Assembly: GCF_945859685.1 (NCBI RefSeq)
Contig: NC_079147.1
Span: 229,768,765-229,832,764 of the forward strand
Direction: 5' to 3'
Length of the DNA: 64,000 nucleotides
Origin: Eupeodes corollae
Lineage: Eukaryota > Arthropoda > Insecta > Diptera > Syrphidae
Shown here in pieces: positions 1 to 11,394 of the stretch. Under the pieces are notes generated by a model. That model was not told the DNA's origin. It did not search any database and saw nothing but the letters and a program-made list of their open reading frames with translations. Made by a program: the position numbers and the translations under genes. How positions within the stretch are numbered: the stretch's first letter is position 1; every line of letters starts with the position of its first letter.

Positions 1-22
1 AACTGGGGTATCATGAAACAGC

Positions 23-480
23 TTGACGGGAACTGTTTTGTCTTTCATCTGCCAAAAATTTCCTCGGGTCACTATGGAAAAGATTAAAGCCGGTATTTTT
101 GTTGGCCCGCAAATCAGACAACTGACGAAAGATACCCAATTTATAAATTCTATGACTGAGTTAGAACTAAAGGCTTGGACAGCTTTCGTCTCTGTAATTC
201 AAAATTTTCTCGGAAATAAGAAATCCGGGAATTATATTGAACTCGTAGAAGACCTTCTGCTACAGTTAAAAAATATGGGGTGCAATATGAACATAAAACT
301 CCACTTCCTCCAGTCAACTGCGCAGGTTTGTGGAAAATTTAGGAGATATAAGCGAAGAGCAGGGAGAGTGTATGCATCAAGACTTACGCGTCATGGAAGA
401 GCGCTACCAGGGTTTCTGGGTTAAGAACATGATGTCTGACTATTGTTGGTCATTAATGCGTCACTTTAAAAAGTCTACAC
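23..480 (+). pseudogene. Frameshifted repetitive-family ORF
   Basis: An open frame gives KAGIFVGPQIRQLTKD, then NFLGNKKSGNYIELVEDLL and LGCNMNIKLHFLQS-like sequence. At about 320-340 the frame shifts: the natural continuation (GDISEEQGE, then MEERYQGFWVKNMMSDYCW) is in another frame up to about 470. This matches an uncharacterised protein family found in many copies in arthropod genomes and probably of mobile-element origin. I do not know its function. The start lies outside the window. At least one frameshift makes it a relic. Confidence 0.7.
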
Positions 481-625
481 ATCACTGAAAAGCTTTAAAA
501 CGAAGTTTTTTAGAACTCTTTCTAACAATTTTTTTTTTTAATAAATATGTACGTGATTTTTCTGTTAAATACCTTGAAAGCTGAATATCAGAAACTAGAG
601 CTGATACAAATCTGTTAATTATACA

Positions 626-728
626 AACCCCATCAAATTCTTTTAAAATACCGAGTGCAATAATCTTACTTTCTCCAAAGCGATGTAAAGATTTGCTTCA
701 CTCTTCGGTGAGATGAACCATAGAGTAA
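626..728 (-). mobile_element. Short Jockey-type RT fragment
   Basis: About 100 bp matches 24650-24743, inside the Jockey-type element of hep intron 5, with a few differences (compare TTTCTCCAAAGCGATGTAAA in both). It is a severely truncated or deletion-derived copy. Confidence 0.75.
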
Positions 729-779
729 AAAGGTGCAGCTTCCAGTTGAATTATAAAACATAATTAACTGTCATTTTGA

Positions 780-960
780 AATAAGTAGACTAACTAGATG
801 GTTAAGGAGATTTTTCATAACTACCTTTTTAGTCAACTTTTCAATAAAGCTGCCTTAATTGGAAACCAATATTTTGGCAGCCGGCCAATCAGTACTAGAA
901 ACTTACCTTACTTTCAAGTCCCTTATGTCGTCTCAACCTGCCCATTGTGCACTAATTATG
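780..960 (-). repeat. Non-coding repeat family B, copy 1
   Basis: Read on the minus strand it aligns with 40110-40260 (both contain CATAAGGGACTTG, then GGCC(G/A)..GCCAAAATATTG, then GTTGACT). It is a dispersed non-autonomous repeat. No coding capacity is seen. Confidence 0.6.
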
Positions 961-1053
961 CCCTTATCGGCTAGGACTTTATACTTATAAAACATTAATA
1001 CTTATTTTTGTTTATATTTATTTTAACTTTAATTGTATTTTTTTTTTCTGTAG

Positions 1054-1208
1054 ATGAATGTAAAATCAGGCCTTTCATGAATTCCATCGAAATCGGAAAC
1101 TTTTCCGATTCCCGAAAAAAACTATTAAAATATATGTACGTTCGTAGTGGAAAATCTCATACAATTCTTCATTACAAACGGATTTCATGTTACGATTTAT
1201 CTGAATTC
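1054..1208 (+). other. Candidate internal exon of an unknown gene
   Basis: A 155-bp open segment lies between a strong acceptor (a run of T, then CTGTAG at 1048-1053) and a consensus donor GTAAGT (1209-1214). In frame it reads DECKIRPFMNSIEIG, then NFSDSRKKLLKYMYVRSGK and ISCYDLSEF. I recognise no family. It could be an internal exon of a + strand gene lying mostly to the left or a chance pairing of splice sites. Supporting exons were not found nearby. Confidence 0.35.
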
Positions 1209-1324
1209 GTAAGTCTCCCATTAAGATGGGTTTCGTAATAGGCCTGAATATCTTTTTATCAACCCTATCTACAAAAAGGACCCAAATAAATGAATTATAT
1301 AGCGTTTTGGGACTTAAACCTCTC

Positions 1325-1486
1325 AACTATTCCAGTGCTAGTAATGTCAGTGATAGGGAGACCTACAATTTGTATGTCATAGCCAATCGGTTAATTTGAG
1401 AAAGCACTTTTTACAGGCATTGATTGAACTCAAGACCTCTGGCATGTCAATCCTTGGCTCTAACCACTACGCCGGAAGCAACAAAA
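1325..1486 (-). mobile_element. tRNA-derived SINE, degraded copy
   Basis: On the minus strand it carries the internal promoter part (GGTCTTGAGTTCAATC), GTGCTTTCTCAAAT and TAGGTCTCCC in the same order as the complete SINE copy at 41764-42090. The 3' tail and part of the middle are missing or eroded. Confidence 0.65.
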
Positions 1487-1559
1487 ATACATTTATTACC
1501 GTTTATGCACAATAAGCCAAACATTAATATTTTTGACATTTAACATATTTTTAAAATCG

Positions 1560-2013
1560 TTTTGCTAGCGAGTTTGCCATTTTTCAATTATTGCTTTCGC
1601 TTTGGCCTTCTTCATTTTGAATTCGACCAATTGACGAATCTGATGGCGAATTTGAAATGGCAGAATGTTTGTTGGCGAGTTGAAATCCGATAGATTTTTT
1701 TGGCGGATTTGGAGGCGAATTCACTGTTCGCTGTGTTAGCTTTATTTTAATTTTCTTATAATTTATCCACAATTCACATTAAAATATAAAATTTTGAATA
1801 AATCACCGCAAATTTCAAAAATTCAATCAAAGCAAAACAAATTTTGTTTGGAAAGCTGTCAAATCAATGGAATATAGGAAGAAAAAGTCAAACCAAAGTG
1901 TCAAATCACTGGAATATAGGAAGAAATATTTTCGCTTCGCCGCGAATTCGTTAATAAGGAAATATGACGCTAATCGAATTTGAAAGGTCGAATTGAAAAC
2001 GATTTGTCGCGAA
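1560..2013. repeat. Non-autonomous repeat family A, copy 1
   Basis: Nearly identical over its first ~190 bp to 14656-14850 (both begin GTTTTGCTAGCGAGTTTGCC), and similar again at the other end (TTTCGCTTCGCCGCGAATTC, then GAATTGAAAA). The ends show weak inverted similarity (CGTTTT..., TTCGCT). No ORF. Probably a MITE or a solo part of a larger DNA transposon. Confidence 0.6.
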
Positions 2014-2284
2014 CCTAATAATCAGGCCCTAGGCTTTTGAAAAAAAAAACAATACAATTAAAGTCCATTAATAGAGAACTGAATATTTCCTTAAACATAA
2101 TTTGCTTTCAGTTTTTGAAGAGCTGTTTAGTTTTGAATTAATTAAAATTTGAAGCATTTACCGTTTAAAAGTTACAGCTTAAAAACGGAAATTTTACACA
2201 AAAACCCTGAATAACTTTGTATGCCCATATTGGGTGTTTAGGACTTTTTGTCACATATTAATAAAGATGGCCCAAGTGTCTATA

Positions 2285-2670
2285 TCAATTTTCATTGATA
2301 CTTAGGAAAACGCCTGTTCACACGGCGCGAGTTTCCAAGCCTGCTGTGCGAGATTGTGGTTTTGAAGAAATTCAACATCCACCCTAAAGTCCAGACCTTG
2401 CCCCTAGTGATTACTTCCTGTTTCCGGATTTGAAAAAATGTCTTCGTGGAAAAAGATTTTCGGATGATGAAGAACTCAAGTCGGCAATAAATGGGTATTT
2501 TGCAGGGAAAGAGGAAACTTATTTTTTTGAGGGTTTAAAAAAGCTTATCTCAAGATGTAACAAATGCATTGATGTCAGGGGAGATTATATTGAAAAATAA
2601 AAACAATTTAAATTGAATTCGCATTTTCCTTCATATCGATACCGAGAATATATTGAACGCCCCTCGTAGG
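2285..2670 (+). pseudogene. Mariner-like transposase, C-terminal remnant
   Basis: Reads VHTARVSKPAVRDCG, then SPDLAPSDYFLFPDLKK, SDDEELKSAINGYF and FEGLKKLISRC, ending GDYIEK and stop at about 2600. This is the C-terminal third of an irritans/mellifera-like mariner (DD34D) transposase, including the last catalytic aspartate in SPDLAPSD. One stop (HPP*SPD) interrupts it. The right end (AATATATTGAACGCCCCTCG) resembles a mariner terminal repeat. The N-terminal two thirds are absent. Confidence 0.85.
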
Positions 2671-3686
2671 TCTATTTTGACTGGACTATCTTGTTATTTA
2701 AATAAGTAACGACCTTTTTCTGAATAGAAGATTGGGTATAATATAATAAATTAGCTTATGTTTAATATTCGGCTACTATTTTTTCTCTCAAGTCAGTTTC
2801 AAAAATAAAATGCTTTAAGGTTTTTTGTTAGTTATTATAACATTTCGTTTTGGAATCCGATCAAAGGGGCTTGAAGTTTAAACTTTAGTATATTTCTGGC
2901 ACACTTTTGATTCAAAATGCTTATAAAAAATTTCAAACTAAGAAAATGCTTTAGGTGGCCAGATTGGGTGCATTTACCCTTCCAAATCTTTTGTAACAGA
3001 ATATAACAAATGAATGATACGTATCTTTGAAACGTTAACTTTTGTCAGGATAACAAGTTTTCACGAAAGTACGCTCCAACGGCCATAAATCTAACAATGC
3101 CTGTTTAATAAATTTTGTTTTAAAGAAATTGATAAAAAAATTCAAATTTCATTTGAAGACTTTTATTAAGACTTTTGACCGAATCCTGATTTACTTCTGC
3201 AACTCATAATTAACAACTTTATTATGATACCACATATTTTCTTTATTGGAAAACTAAAACAAAACTGTGTTCATTGGTTAATAACCATTGAGGCATGTTC
3301 TAATTAATCAGAAGGAATTTCGATTGTTCCTCGATAAATGTCTTCTTTGAAAAACACACAAACTTCTCCGAGCTTAAGAAGCTTTTTATTTACATAGCAG
3401 AATAGCCAATTGTATAAATCGAGCTGTGAATCAAGCTGAGGTGAAACAAAATAAGCTAGGTAAATCTGATTTAATTGCACTGAATTCTTTGAATTCTTCA
3501 TGATGGCCAACTATTAAATGTCTTAAACTATAAGGAGTATGCCAAAAAGTGATCTTAGCGTTTTTTTTCACTGTTCATTATCGTGATAGTCATAATTTTC
3601 ACCAAAGTATTAATCCGCAACAGTGCATCTCAAAATAAACATCTTCCTACTTTAGAAAGTTAACAATTTTATTAATAAGATGAAAA
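2671..3686. other. Unassigned AT-rich sequence
   Basis: No recognised gene. A 68-codon minus-strand ORF (3510-3304) has reasonable codon content (LYNWLFCYVNKKLLKLGEV, IYRGTIEIPSD), but I recognise no family, and it may be the remains of a transposon frame. Confidence 0.4.
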
Positions 3687-3695
3687 GAAAAGATT

Positions 3696-4274
3696 AGGTC
3701 CGTAAAGCTGGAAACACCACAATCGAATAGCGAAATTCTAATGATGCAGAAATGTAGGGCTCTTTTTGTGCTAATTTAGTGCTCTAATCCCGACTTGGTT
3801 CAAAAATCCCTTCCCCCTCAAACTTGTGGTGTTCCGAGATTAACGTCAAGCTGGAAACATTACACCTTTAAATTCATAATTTCAAAAAACTGATGATGAA
3901 GGAATTTAGGGCTCTTTCTGGTTTCCTAAGTTAGTGAAACACAATTTGATATCTCAAGCCCCTCAACACGTCGCAAAAAAAATTTCGAAGACTTTCTAAA
4001 CCAAACAAAATTTTAAAAATCTAATGATGGGGAAAGTTAGGTCTCATTTTATGCAAGTTAAGTGCTCTTATCCAGGTTTGGTTCAAACATCCCTTACCCC
4101 TAAAAATTAATTTCAAATGTTCAAACATAATTTTATTTCATATTGCACAGTTTTTAAATTTGAAACTAAAATTTAATTTCTGTGTGTTTGCAATAATAGC
4201 ACAAAAAGAGCCCTAAATTTCTGCATCATTAGAATTTCGAAATTCGATTGTGGTGTTTCCAGCTTTACGGACCT
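3696..4274. mobile_element. MULE-like MITE with 77-bp TIRs and 9-bp TSD
   Basis: The terminal inverted repeats at 3696-3772 and 4198-4274 differ at only about three positions and begin AGGTCCGTAAAGCTGGAAAC. The flanks are a perfect 9-bp direct repeat, GAAAAGATT (3687-3695 and 4275-4283). The interior holds diverged sub-repeats of the end region (AAGCTGGAAACA and TTAGGGCTCTTT near 3850-3920; TTGGTTCAAA twice). No ORF. TIRs of this length plus a 9-bp duplication are typical of Mutator-like elements. The family is inferred, not proved. Confidence 0.88.
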
Positions 4275-4283
4275 GAAAAGATT

Positions 4284-6543
4284 AACGTTTGAAGATATAA
4301 ATGTTTTACTTTTATTGGAGAATATTGTCAAAACGTCGAATCAAAATCACAATTACACATTAAATCTTTTATTCTTATAAAGATTGACGACAATGAAGAC
4401 TTTCTTCTTTAAATGTATACTCCCTTAAAAATAATACTCTCAATAAAACAAACATCTTGCGTCATTTCATTTTCAAATTAAAACAAATATTATTTTAAAT
4501 TTTTATTTTTTTTTTTTGATGGAATTTTGTTACAAAGAAAGAATTTAACTAGAAAATTAAATACTTCTTTTAAAATTACATTCAACCTACCACTTAAATA
4601 CGAATTCTACTGTTAAATAATTATAAATATATAATGTTTGTACATCAAAGAATGCAGCATATACACTTTAAGTCGAAAACTCCCCAAATTTTTAATTTTA
4701 ATTTTTTTTAACACAAACATAAAATCAATTCAGCAATGGTCAGCACAATATACAGCTTTTAGCTTAGCACAGTTCACTTCAGCTCAGCTCACTAACAGCT
4801 CAACACAATCTACAACTCAGCTCACAATAAAAAGCTCAGGCTCATCACGTCTTACAGCTCAGATCAACTCTAATGTGAGATGAACGGAAAAGAGCTATCT
4901 ATGAAAAGTGAACTAAGCTTAAGTCTTTGTCTATAGAACCTATAGTACTTTCATGGGGAGACTGTACGAAGGCGGCATCTATTGACTTTATTGACCTTCA
5001 AAAAAATGCTCGATGATAATATACTATAGGTTTTATACACAAAGCTGAAATGTAATTTGGATTCGTAGACATTTTCTTTTGTTTGTAGAGGACAGGTATT
5101 TATCTCCCCCGTTTAGGAGGAAGACAGTTTATAAGAAAAGAATTGATGTAATAAAAAAGGAGAACGGTAACACCTAAAACAAATAGACTTAACATTTTAT
5201 ATATACAATCTTTTTTCAATGATACAATCCCATTATTTCAATCAATACCAATATATAAATTATTTGAAAACTAAAAAAGTTAGACAAAAAAAAACTAAGT
5301 TGTAACTATAAACTTTGACTTTTTATACTTAGTTGAGCTAATAACTCTAAGCTCTAAACGCCCTTAGACGCTCAGTATTTAATATTTCACAGTATTAGTG
5401 AGCGTTTAGAGATAATATTGCAAGGTTATACAATATTTCAAGGTTCTGCAATATTATTGAAGAAATCAAAACCATTTTGATATTTATTGCACGTTATAAA
5501 TTATTGTATCGTCTGTGGGTACAATTACACAAAATTTGTTCATTAAATTTGAAAATTGAAGAAGGTTGAAAGAACACTTATTTTAGAATGTATCGAAGTG
5601 TGTGCTACTCTGTCGGTTTTGTGGAATTTAAAGACCAAATACTATATATCGAATTTCCAAATAAAATTTTAACATTTCATCATCAAATATTATTAAGACC
5701 TTGCGTAGAAAAAAACATTTTTGAAATCGGTTAATTGGTTTTAGAAAAAACTTGAAACGGAAAGGAAATAACGGTTTTATGGGAGTACCCTTCGGGAGCA
5801 AAACAAAAATATATTTTTATATTAAAAGAAGCCAAATTAAGAATAAACATTTCAGTGAACATTTCAAAAAAATCTATCTGTTTGTTTTTAAAAAGATTCA
5901 AATTTGCTATTTTTGACAAAATAATTTGTATGGGGACTAGTCTTATCTGTAGTCTTAATAATATGAAATACGTCCAAAGCGAATTTGGAGTCAATCGACC
6001 GAATGGTTTAAGCTGTATTCACGAGAATAGAAAGACACACTCAAGTTCGAATTTTTTACGAATGCAATACTTTCAAAGTACAGGAAAAGAGATTCTGAAA
6101 CTATTAAACAGCATGAAAATTTGGATTCTGAAAAAGTAGTGCAGAGGTGTTATTTTGACGCGATGCAGTTTCTTAGAAACTTGGAGGAACCATTCTCGTT
6201 GCAAAGCAGAATCCATAAATAAAGCATCACTCAGCATGTTGTCTACACGACAGAAGTATCAGGTTTTATCTAAATTATTGTATACAATTTTGAATCTTCT
6301 GGGACGCCTAGCAAATACTATTGTTCAATATGTTGTCCAATAATATTGAGAATAATAGGGACCGCTTAACATCCAACAAATTGCGACAACTGTTTCTTTG
6401 TATTTTTTTGGATTCTCTAAGGCAACTTATCTTTGATTGGCTCGTTTGGAGTGATCAAACAAATTAAATTTTCGCTTCCGATAGTTTGTTTCGTTCCTTC
6501 AACTCCGTCGCTTTACGTTTGTTTAGTTGATATGCAGCCAACT
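4284..6543. other. Non-coding stretch
   Basis: AT-rich, no gene recognised. A small inverted repeat, CTCTAAACGC/GCGTTTAGAG, lies near 5349 and 5402. ORFs at 5855-6139 and 6155-6343 look accidental: no family resemblance and poor composition. Confidence 0.5.
4730..4872. repeat. Degenerate AGCTCA-rich tract
   Basis: About twelve irregular copies of (C)AGCTCA or AGCACA with variable spacing. It reads as an eroded short tandem repeat. The open frame crossing it is a by-product. Confidence 0.6.
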
Positions 6544-6564
6544 ACATACATACATACATATATA
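6544..6564. repeat. CATA microsatellite
   Basis: Short (CATA)n/TATA run directly abutting the left end of the first Tc1-like element. TA-rich sites are the preferred Tc1/mariner targets. Confidence 0.8.
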
Positions 6565-7700
6565 CAGTTACTCTCAAAATTGAGCGTACAGCAGCAAAAA
6601 AAAATGTTTTCCTATTTTAAATTATTCAAATGTTATGTTTTTGGTATTTTGTTTTCAATTTTCTTTTTTTTAAATAATTTATGTTACATAAACAAGAGAA
6701 AAAATAATAAAACTTTAAAATCATCAAAATTAAGCGTACATTTGAAATTCGAAGCATAAAAAAATATTAATTAGTGGCCAAATTTAAATTTGAAATTGAT
6801 TCAAAAAAAAAATTAGTAAAAGACGTGGCTATCTTCCCAAAGTTCCGTGATCTTCGCTTTCAATTAACTTGTTGGGTTGCAACCTTCGCTTTATTTCTTC
6901 CCACAAATGCTCGATGGGATTGAGACCCGTGACTGAGGTGGGGTCTTGTTCTGTTTTCGGGCATTATACAGCAACCATGGAAGTGAAAGGTGGCTGATAA
7001 ATTTATTTTTTCTGCACACTGATGCATATTTCTTTTAGGAACGTCCAAAAATGTCCACTTGTTTATGACTGTGTCAATAAATTCAAAGTCCGAAGAACAC
7101 AATGAATAGTTTCGGTTGAAACTGGTCTTTCAATAAGTGTCGCAATTTCGGCCGCCAAGTTTGGCACACTCGTGTTTGGGTTAACTTTGAATTTTCTTAA
7201 AATTACTCGTTTGTCTTGCTGAGAAAAAATTTGTTTTCATCCTCTTCGACGTTTGTTTAGGATCGTACCTTCATACCAATATTTGTTAAGTATTTTTTTT
7301 GGACTGTTGAATGTGTTCGGCCGACGATTTCACCAATTTCACGTAAGGATTTATTGTTTGAATGTAGTTTTAAAATTAATTGTCTTGTAGCAATGTCGGT
7401 TTCCTTTCTTTTCTCTGCTATTTCCATAAAAAAAAAAAACGAGGAAATAAATATTGAAACGAAAATTATTTCTGCGACGAACATTGGATTCAAATTCAAT
7501 TTAAAAAACCAAGTAAATATAGCAGTATAATTTTGGAATATTTGATTTAATAAGCCAAAAATACAAAGTGTACGCTTAATTTTGTGCGATGAAAACTTAA
7601 GATAATGAAGAAAATAATACAAAATAAAAATTTATTAAATAGTAATAGTAACACATAACTAATTCTCAATTGAGTGTACGATCAATTTTGCGAGCAACTG
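6565..7700 (-). mobile_element. Tc1-like element with internal deletion
   Basis: Inverted ends CAGTTACTCTCAAAATTGAG (left) and, inverted, CAGTTGCTCGCAAAATTGAT (right), with TA at both borders (6563-6564, 7701-7702). The minus-strand transposase starts near 7430 with the helix-turn-helix KLHSNNKSLREIGEIVGRT, continues out of frame through LAAEIATLIERPVSTETIH (about 7170), then jumps to the C-terminus LNPIEHLWEEIKRRL (about 6880). The segment with the first two catalytic aspartates is mostly missing, so it is a non-functional copy. Confidence 0.9.
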
Positions 7701-7712
7701 TATGTACATATA

Positions 7713-9285
7713 CAGTTGCTCCAACGCATAATCGGACAGTGGTTTCATTTATATAAAATGTGCTATTAACTTAGAAAAAAAAAAACAGCTGTATGTATAT
7801 TTGTTTCGCTCTTGTTTAAAGTAGTGCACTTACTTATCCAAAATACAACAAAAAAAACTAAACATTTTCAAATGTTACTTTTAAATTTTCACTCCAAGCA
7901 TATTGTCTTTGCCCTTATCAATCTTTCAATGAATCTTCAACCAAGTAGTACAAAAATGGCTCCAAGCGGAAAACAAACAAGTGTCGAACTAAGGCAATTA
8001 ATTATAAAATTAAATTTTGAAGGAAAAACGGTAAGAGAAATTGCCGAGTTGGTTGGACGAGGCAAATCTACAGTCGAAGATATTATCATCAAAAGGTATA
8101 GAGATAAATTAAGATTGGCCAACAAAAGCCGAGAAGGTCAAGGCAAACTATTAAGTGAAAGAGAAGAGCGGTTAGTATTAAAAACAATAAAAAAAAATCC
8201 TTTCAAAACAGCAAAATCTTCAAATTTCTCTCAAAAATCGTGTTGGAAAGGATGTTTGCCTCAACACTGTCCGCAACACTCTCCATAGATACGAATACTA
8301 TGGAAGAGTTGCCAGAAAAAAATCATTTATTAGCCTAAAAACAAAAATAAAAGGTTAAACTATGCGAAAGAATATTTGTTGAAACAAGAAGATTTTTGGA
8401 ATACGGTAATATGATCATATTTCTTAAACAAATATATTTTAATTTGCAGTTTTTGATGAGTCAAGGTCTTGTTCACTGATGAGAGCATATTTAATTTGCA
8501 ATGGTCGGATGAAAAGAGGTATGTGTGGCGTAAGCCAAATACTGAGTTCCAGCAACAATACACCAAAGACACAATAAAACACGGAGGGGCTCTGTCATGG
8601 TTTGGGGCTGCATGTCAAGTTCTGGGGTAGGCAATTTGCATTTTATAGATGGTGAAATGGACAAATTTGCCTACCTCAACATTTTGAAACAAAATGTGAA
8701 GCAGAGTGCGGACAGATGGGGAATCGGAAACACATTTGCATTCTATCAGGACAAGCACACATCCGGTGTCGCAAAGATGCCCCAAAATAATTGACACACC
8801 AGCGCAGAGCCCAGACCTCAATGTGATTGAACATCTGTGGGGGGAATTGGCCAGGAGAGTGTACAAACACAAATTTAACTCTCTAAATCAGCTTAAGGAG
8901 GCTTTAATTCAAGCTTGGAACTCTATTGAACCTGATGTGCCAAAATTTGGTGAAATCCATGCCAAATCGACTTCAAGCCTTTCAAGATAGTAAAGGCTTT
9001 GCTACCAAATACTAGATGATGGATTTGTACTGTTTTGAAGAAGATTATTGCTTTGTCCGATTATTTGTTGAACTTTAAAAACTAGTTTAATTTCGTGTTT
9101 TTCTTTTTATTAACATTTGAAAATGGTAAGGTTTTTTGTTGTTATGGATAAGTAAGTGTACTCGTACTTCTTTAAATAAGAGCGAAAATATACATGTAGC
9201 GGTTTTTTCTTTGTCTTAATTACAGCCCATTTTATATAAAACTATTATTATGAAACTATTGTCCGATTATGCGTTGGAGCCACTG
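7713..9285 (+). mobile_element. Tc1-like element, near full length, frameshifted
   Basis: Inverted ends CAGTTGCTCCAACGCATAAT (left) and CAGTGGCTCCAACGCATAAT (right, inverted), flanked by TA (7711-7712, 9286-9287). The transposase starts about 7957 with MAPSGKQTSVELRQL and the HTH KTVREIAELVGRGKSTV, then VLFTDESIFNLQWSDEKRYV (about 8468), MVWGCMSSSGVG (8597), FYQD (8742) and SPDLNVIEHLWGELA (about 8811). All three DDE-site regions are visible, but frames change near 8220, 8500 and 8755. A 44-bp GT...CAG stretch at 8407-8450 interrupts the conserved core. It ends at a stop at 8988. Confidence 0.92.
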
Positions 9286-9287
9286 TA

Positions 9288-11255
9288 TATTAACATTTTT
9301 CAACAATTACAATTACAATGCTTGCGGTTAATAATTCTTCAACGTTAAAGTCACATGACGTCCATATTAAGGTAGCCACAAAAACCCCAAGATCAATAGA
9401 ATTCAAAATTTACATAATTTCATAATGTATCTAAAATTAATATTTTTTGATATTAACTCATAAATAAATAAGAACAAAAAATAAATGAAAACTATTTAAT
9501 TTCCAATTGTAAATTTTTGACAAAATCCTAAAATATTGCTTTATGTTTGCATTAATTTCGAGTTTCAAAGTGAATATTTCTCGAAACTATTGATTCGCAT
9601 AACACGATTTTAAACCTCATAAATCGTACAGAGTATATTTTTTTGTACAGCTGTTACCGCTTCCTTTTTTTGAACAATTTTTTGACTTCTTTTCTGTTTA
9701 TAAAACTACATCCCTCTCCTAACCGAGTATGGTAGGTACTTCTAAAGCTAGAAATGTTACATTTTATCCCTCTACAAAAAGCTTTAGTATTTAAGCTAAT
9801 TTAACGAAAATATGGTTCTATGTTTCATACAGTTTTTTTTTTTAAATTAATTTTCCATTATTCTAGAATATTATTATAATAAAAGAGAAAAAAAAAACAA
9901 CTTGAAGTATTTAAGAAAAGACGTTAACTTTTTTTTTGTTAAAAAGAATGCATGGCCAAAGTCTACACGTGAAATGGCTGCTTTAACTGGTAACAAAGAT
10001 ATTCATTATATGCTGGACACTTTGCTTTTAAACTAAGGCGAACTACGGTTTCATTAAGAATATTTGAGTCAAAGGCATTAAGAGCGCCAACGCGCCATGC
10101 ACCAAGCCAGACTTCCTTCTAAAGCAACAAAAAGTCAGCTTTTATTTGAAGGGTATAAATTAGATGTCAACGAATTGGTACACATCTCTTTATTATAAAT
10201 ATGTATGTGATTCCCAGGCTTTTAAAGTCTCGCCACACTTAGAGACTCTTAGCGCCAAAGTTTCGTATTGGAAGCCAAGATATAACCAAATGAACGATAT
10301 GCCAAAAAGCTGGGAAAATACCCTAATTGCAAAAGGTTATAAGGATTGTTAAGTATCGTCATACCTCTTTTCCATCATTCCGCAAGAAGGGTAATAAGTT
10401 TTAGTTTATAGTACATATGTATAACCATATGAATGATATATATTTTATAGCTAGCCAAACTAATAACGTTAAATTTTCCAACACAACAATTCGCGATTTT
10501 ATATCGATACAAAAGAGGAACCTTTCCACTTCATGGAAGGCAACAAATTCTATACAATAGTTTGCTAAAATCTTATAGGCTTCAGAACTTCTGAAGTAAC
10601 TTGATTATTATTGAATATTGTCACCACTCACAACTTTTTTATTTAGTTGTAGACTTTACTAAAAAGTTAACCATAAGTGAAAAAAATTCTTGCAGTGGGA
10701 AATGTGTGCTTCTGTCACTTATTAATTATATTCCTATATTTATTATAATAAAGAATAAATATATATTATGTATATATATAGATGACAATATGTGTAGGTG
10801 TTTGTTTTGTTAAATAATTTGTTGTTTTTGTTATAGGAAGAGTTTAAAGTATTTATTGGATACAGTCTTACATTATGCATAAATTATTATCTTTAGTCCC
10901 CCAAAACAGAAACAATTATGGTGACTGCATTCAGCAGCAACTGTAGCTAATCTAAGTAACTAAAACACATATGAGAATATATATATATTATTATGAGGGA
11001 AGGGCTGTGTGAAAACTTTAGGACACTGAATAACCTTCTTAACTGATGCTCTTTTCTATACAAAAAATTTACATAGGAATATTGCACAAATATTTTGTTT
11101 TTGTTTTTTGTTTTAGCTTTGCATTTCATAGAAGCATTTAATGAATTGCATTTGCGCTAAACCTCATTGTCGATGTTAGCTTCTAAATAATCCAAGCCAC
11201 TATTGGCATCATCGAATCCATACCAATATCACATGATCATGATTTGCAGTGCCAC
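9288..11255. other. hep downstream flank and probable 3' UTR
   Basis: hep stops at 11256 on the minus strand. AATAAA signals on that strand lie at 10857-10852 and 10744-10739 and could end the transcript. Near 9960-10350 is patchy protein-like sequence in shifting frames (QRAMHQARLPSKATKSQLLF, then LETLSAKVSYWKPRYNQMN). It may be an old pseudogene, but I cannot name it. Confidence 0.4.
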
Positions 11256-11394
11256 TCATTGATCTATTGTCCGATATATTCGTCTCTGTGGCTCGGGAGT
11301 ATAATGAACACGAGTTCGAAAATGTTGTGGTGATCCAGGAACACTTTCAGAACCGCGTCTTGGCGGCGGGAGTGGTGGAGAAGCATTCATATAG
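11256..11394 (-). CDS. hep: hep exon 10, C-terminus
   Basis: Residues 911-956 and TGA stop at 11258-11256. Contains the proline stretch ASPPLPPPRRG, then VPGSPQHFRTR and a C-terminus ending in YRTIDQ, matching the fly protein. The polyproline stretch is a plausible SH3-binding site. It lies in no long open frame by itself and was found by splicing across a 64-bp intron. Confidence 0.94.

Noticed and set aside
4638..4883. 81-codon ORF rich in Ser, Thr and Gln
   Set aside because: By-product of the AGCTCA repeat.
6433..6759. 108-codon + ORF
   Set aside because: Crosses the left end of a Tc1-like element and low-complexity sequence. No family.
7257..7622. Start of the first Tc1 transposase at 7622
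   Set aside because: The upstream 60 codons are intron-like, hydrophobic sequence. The conserved part begins near MEIAEKRKE at about 7430.
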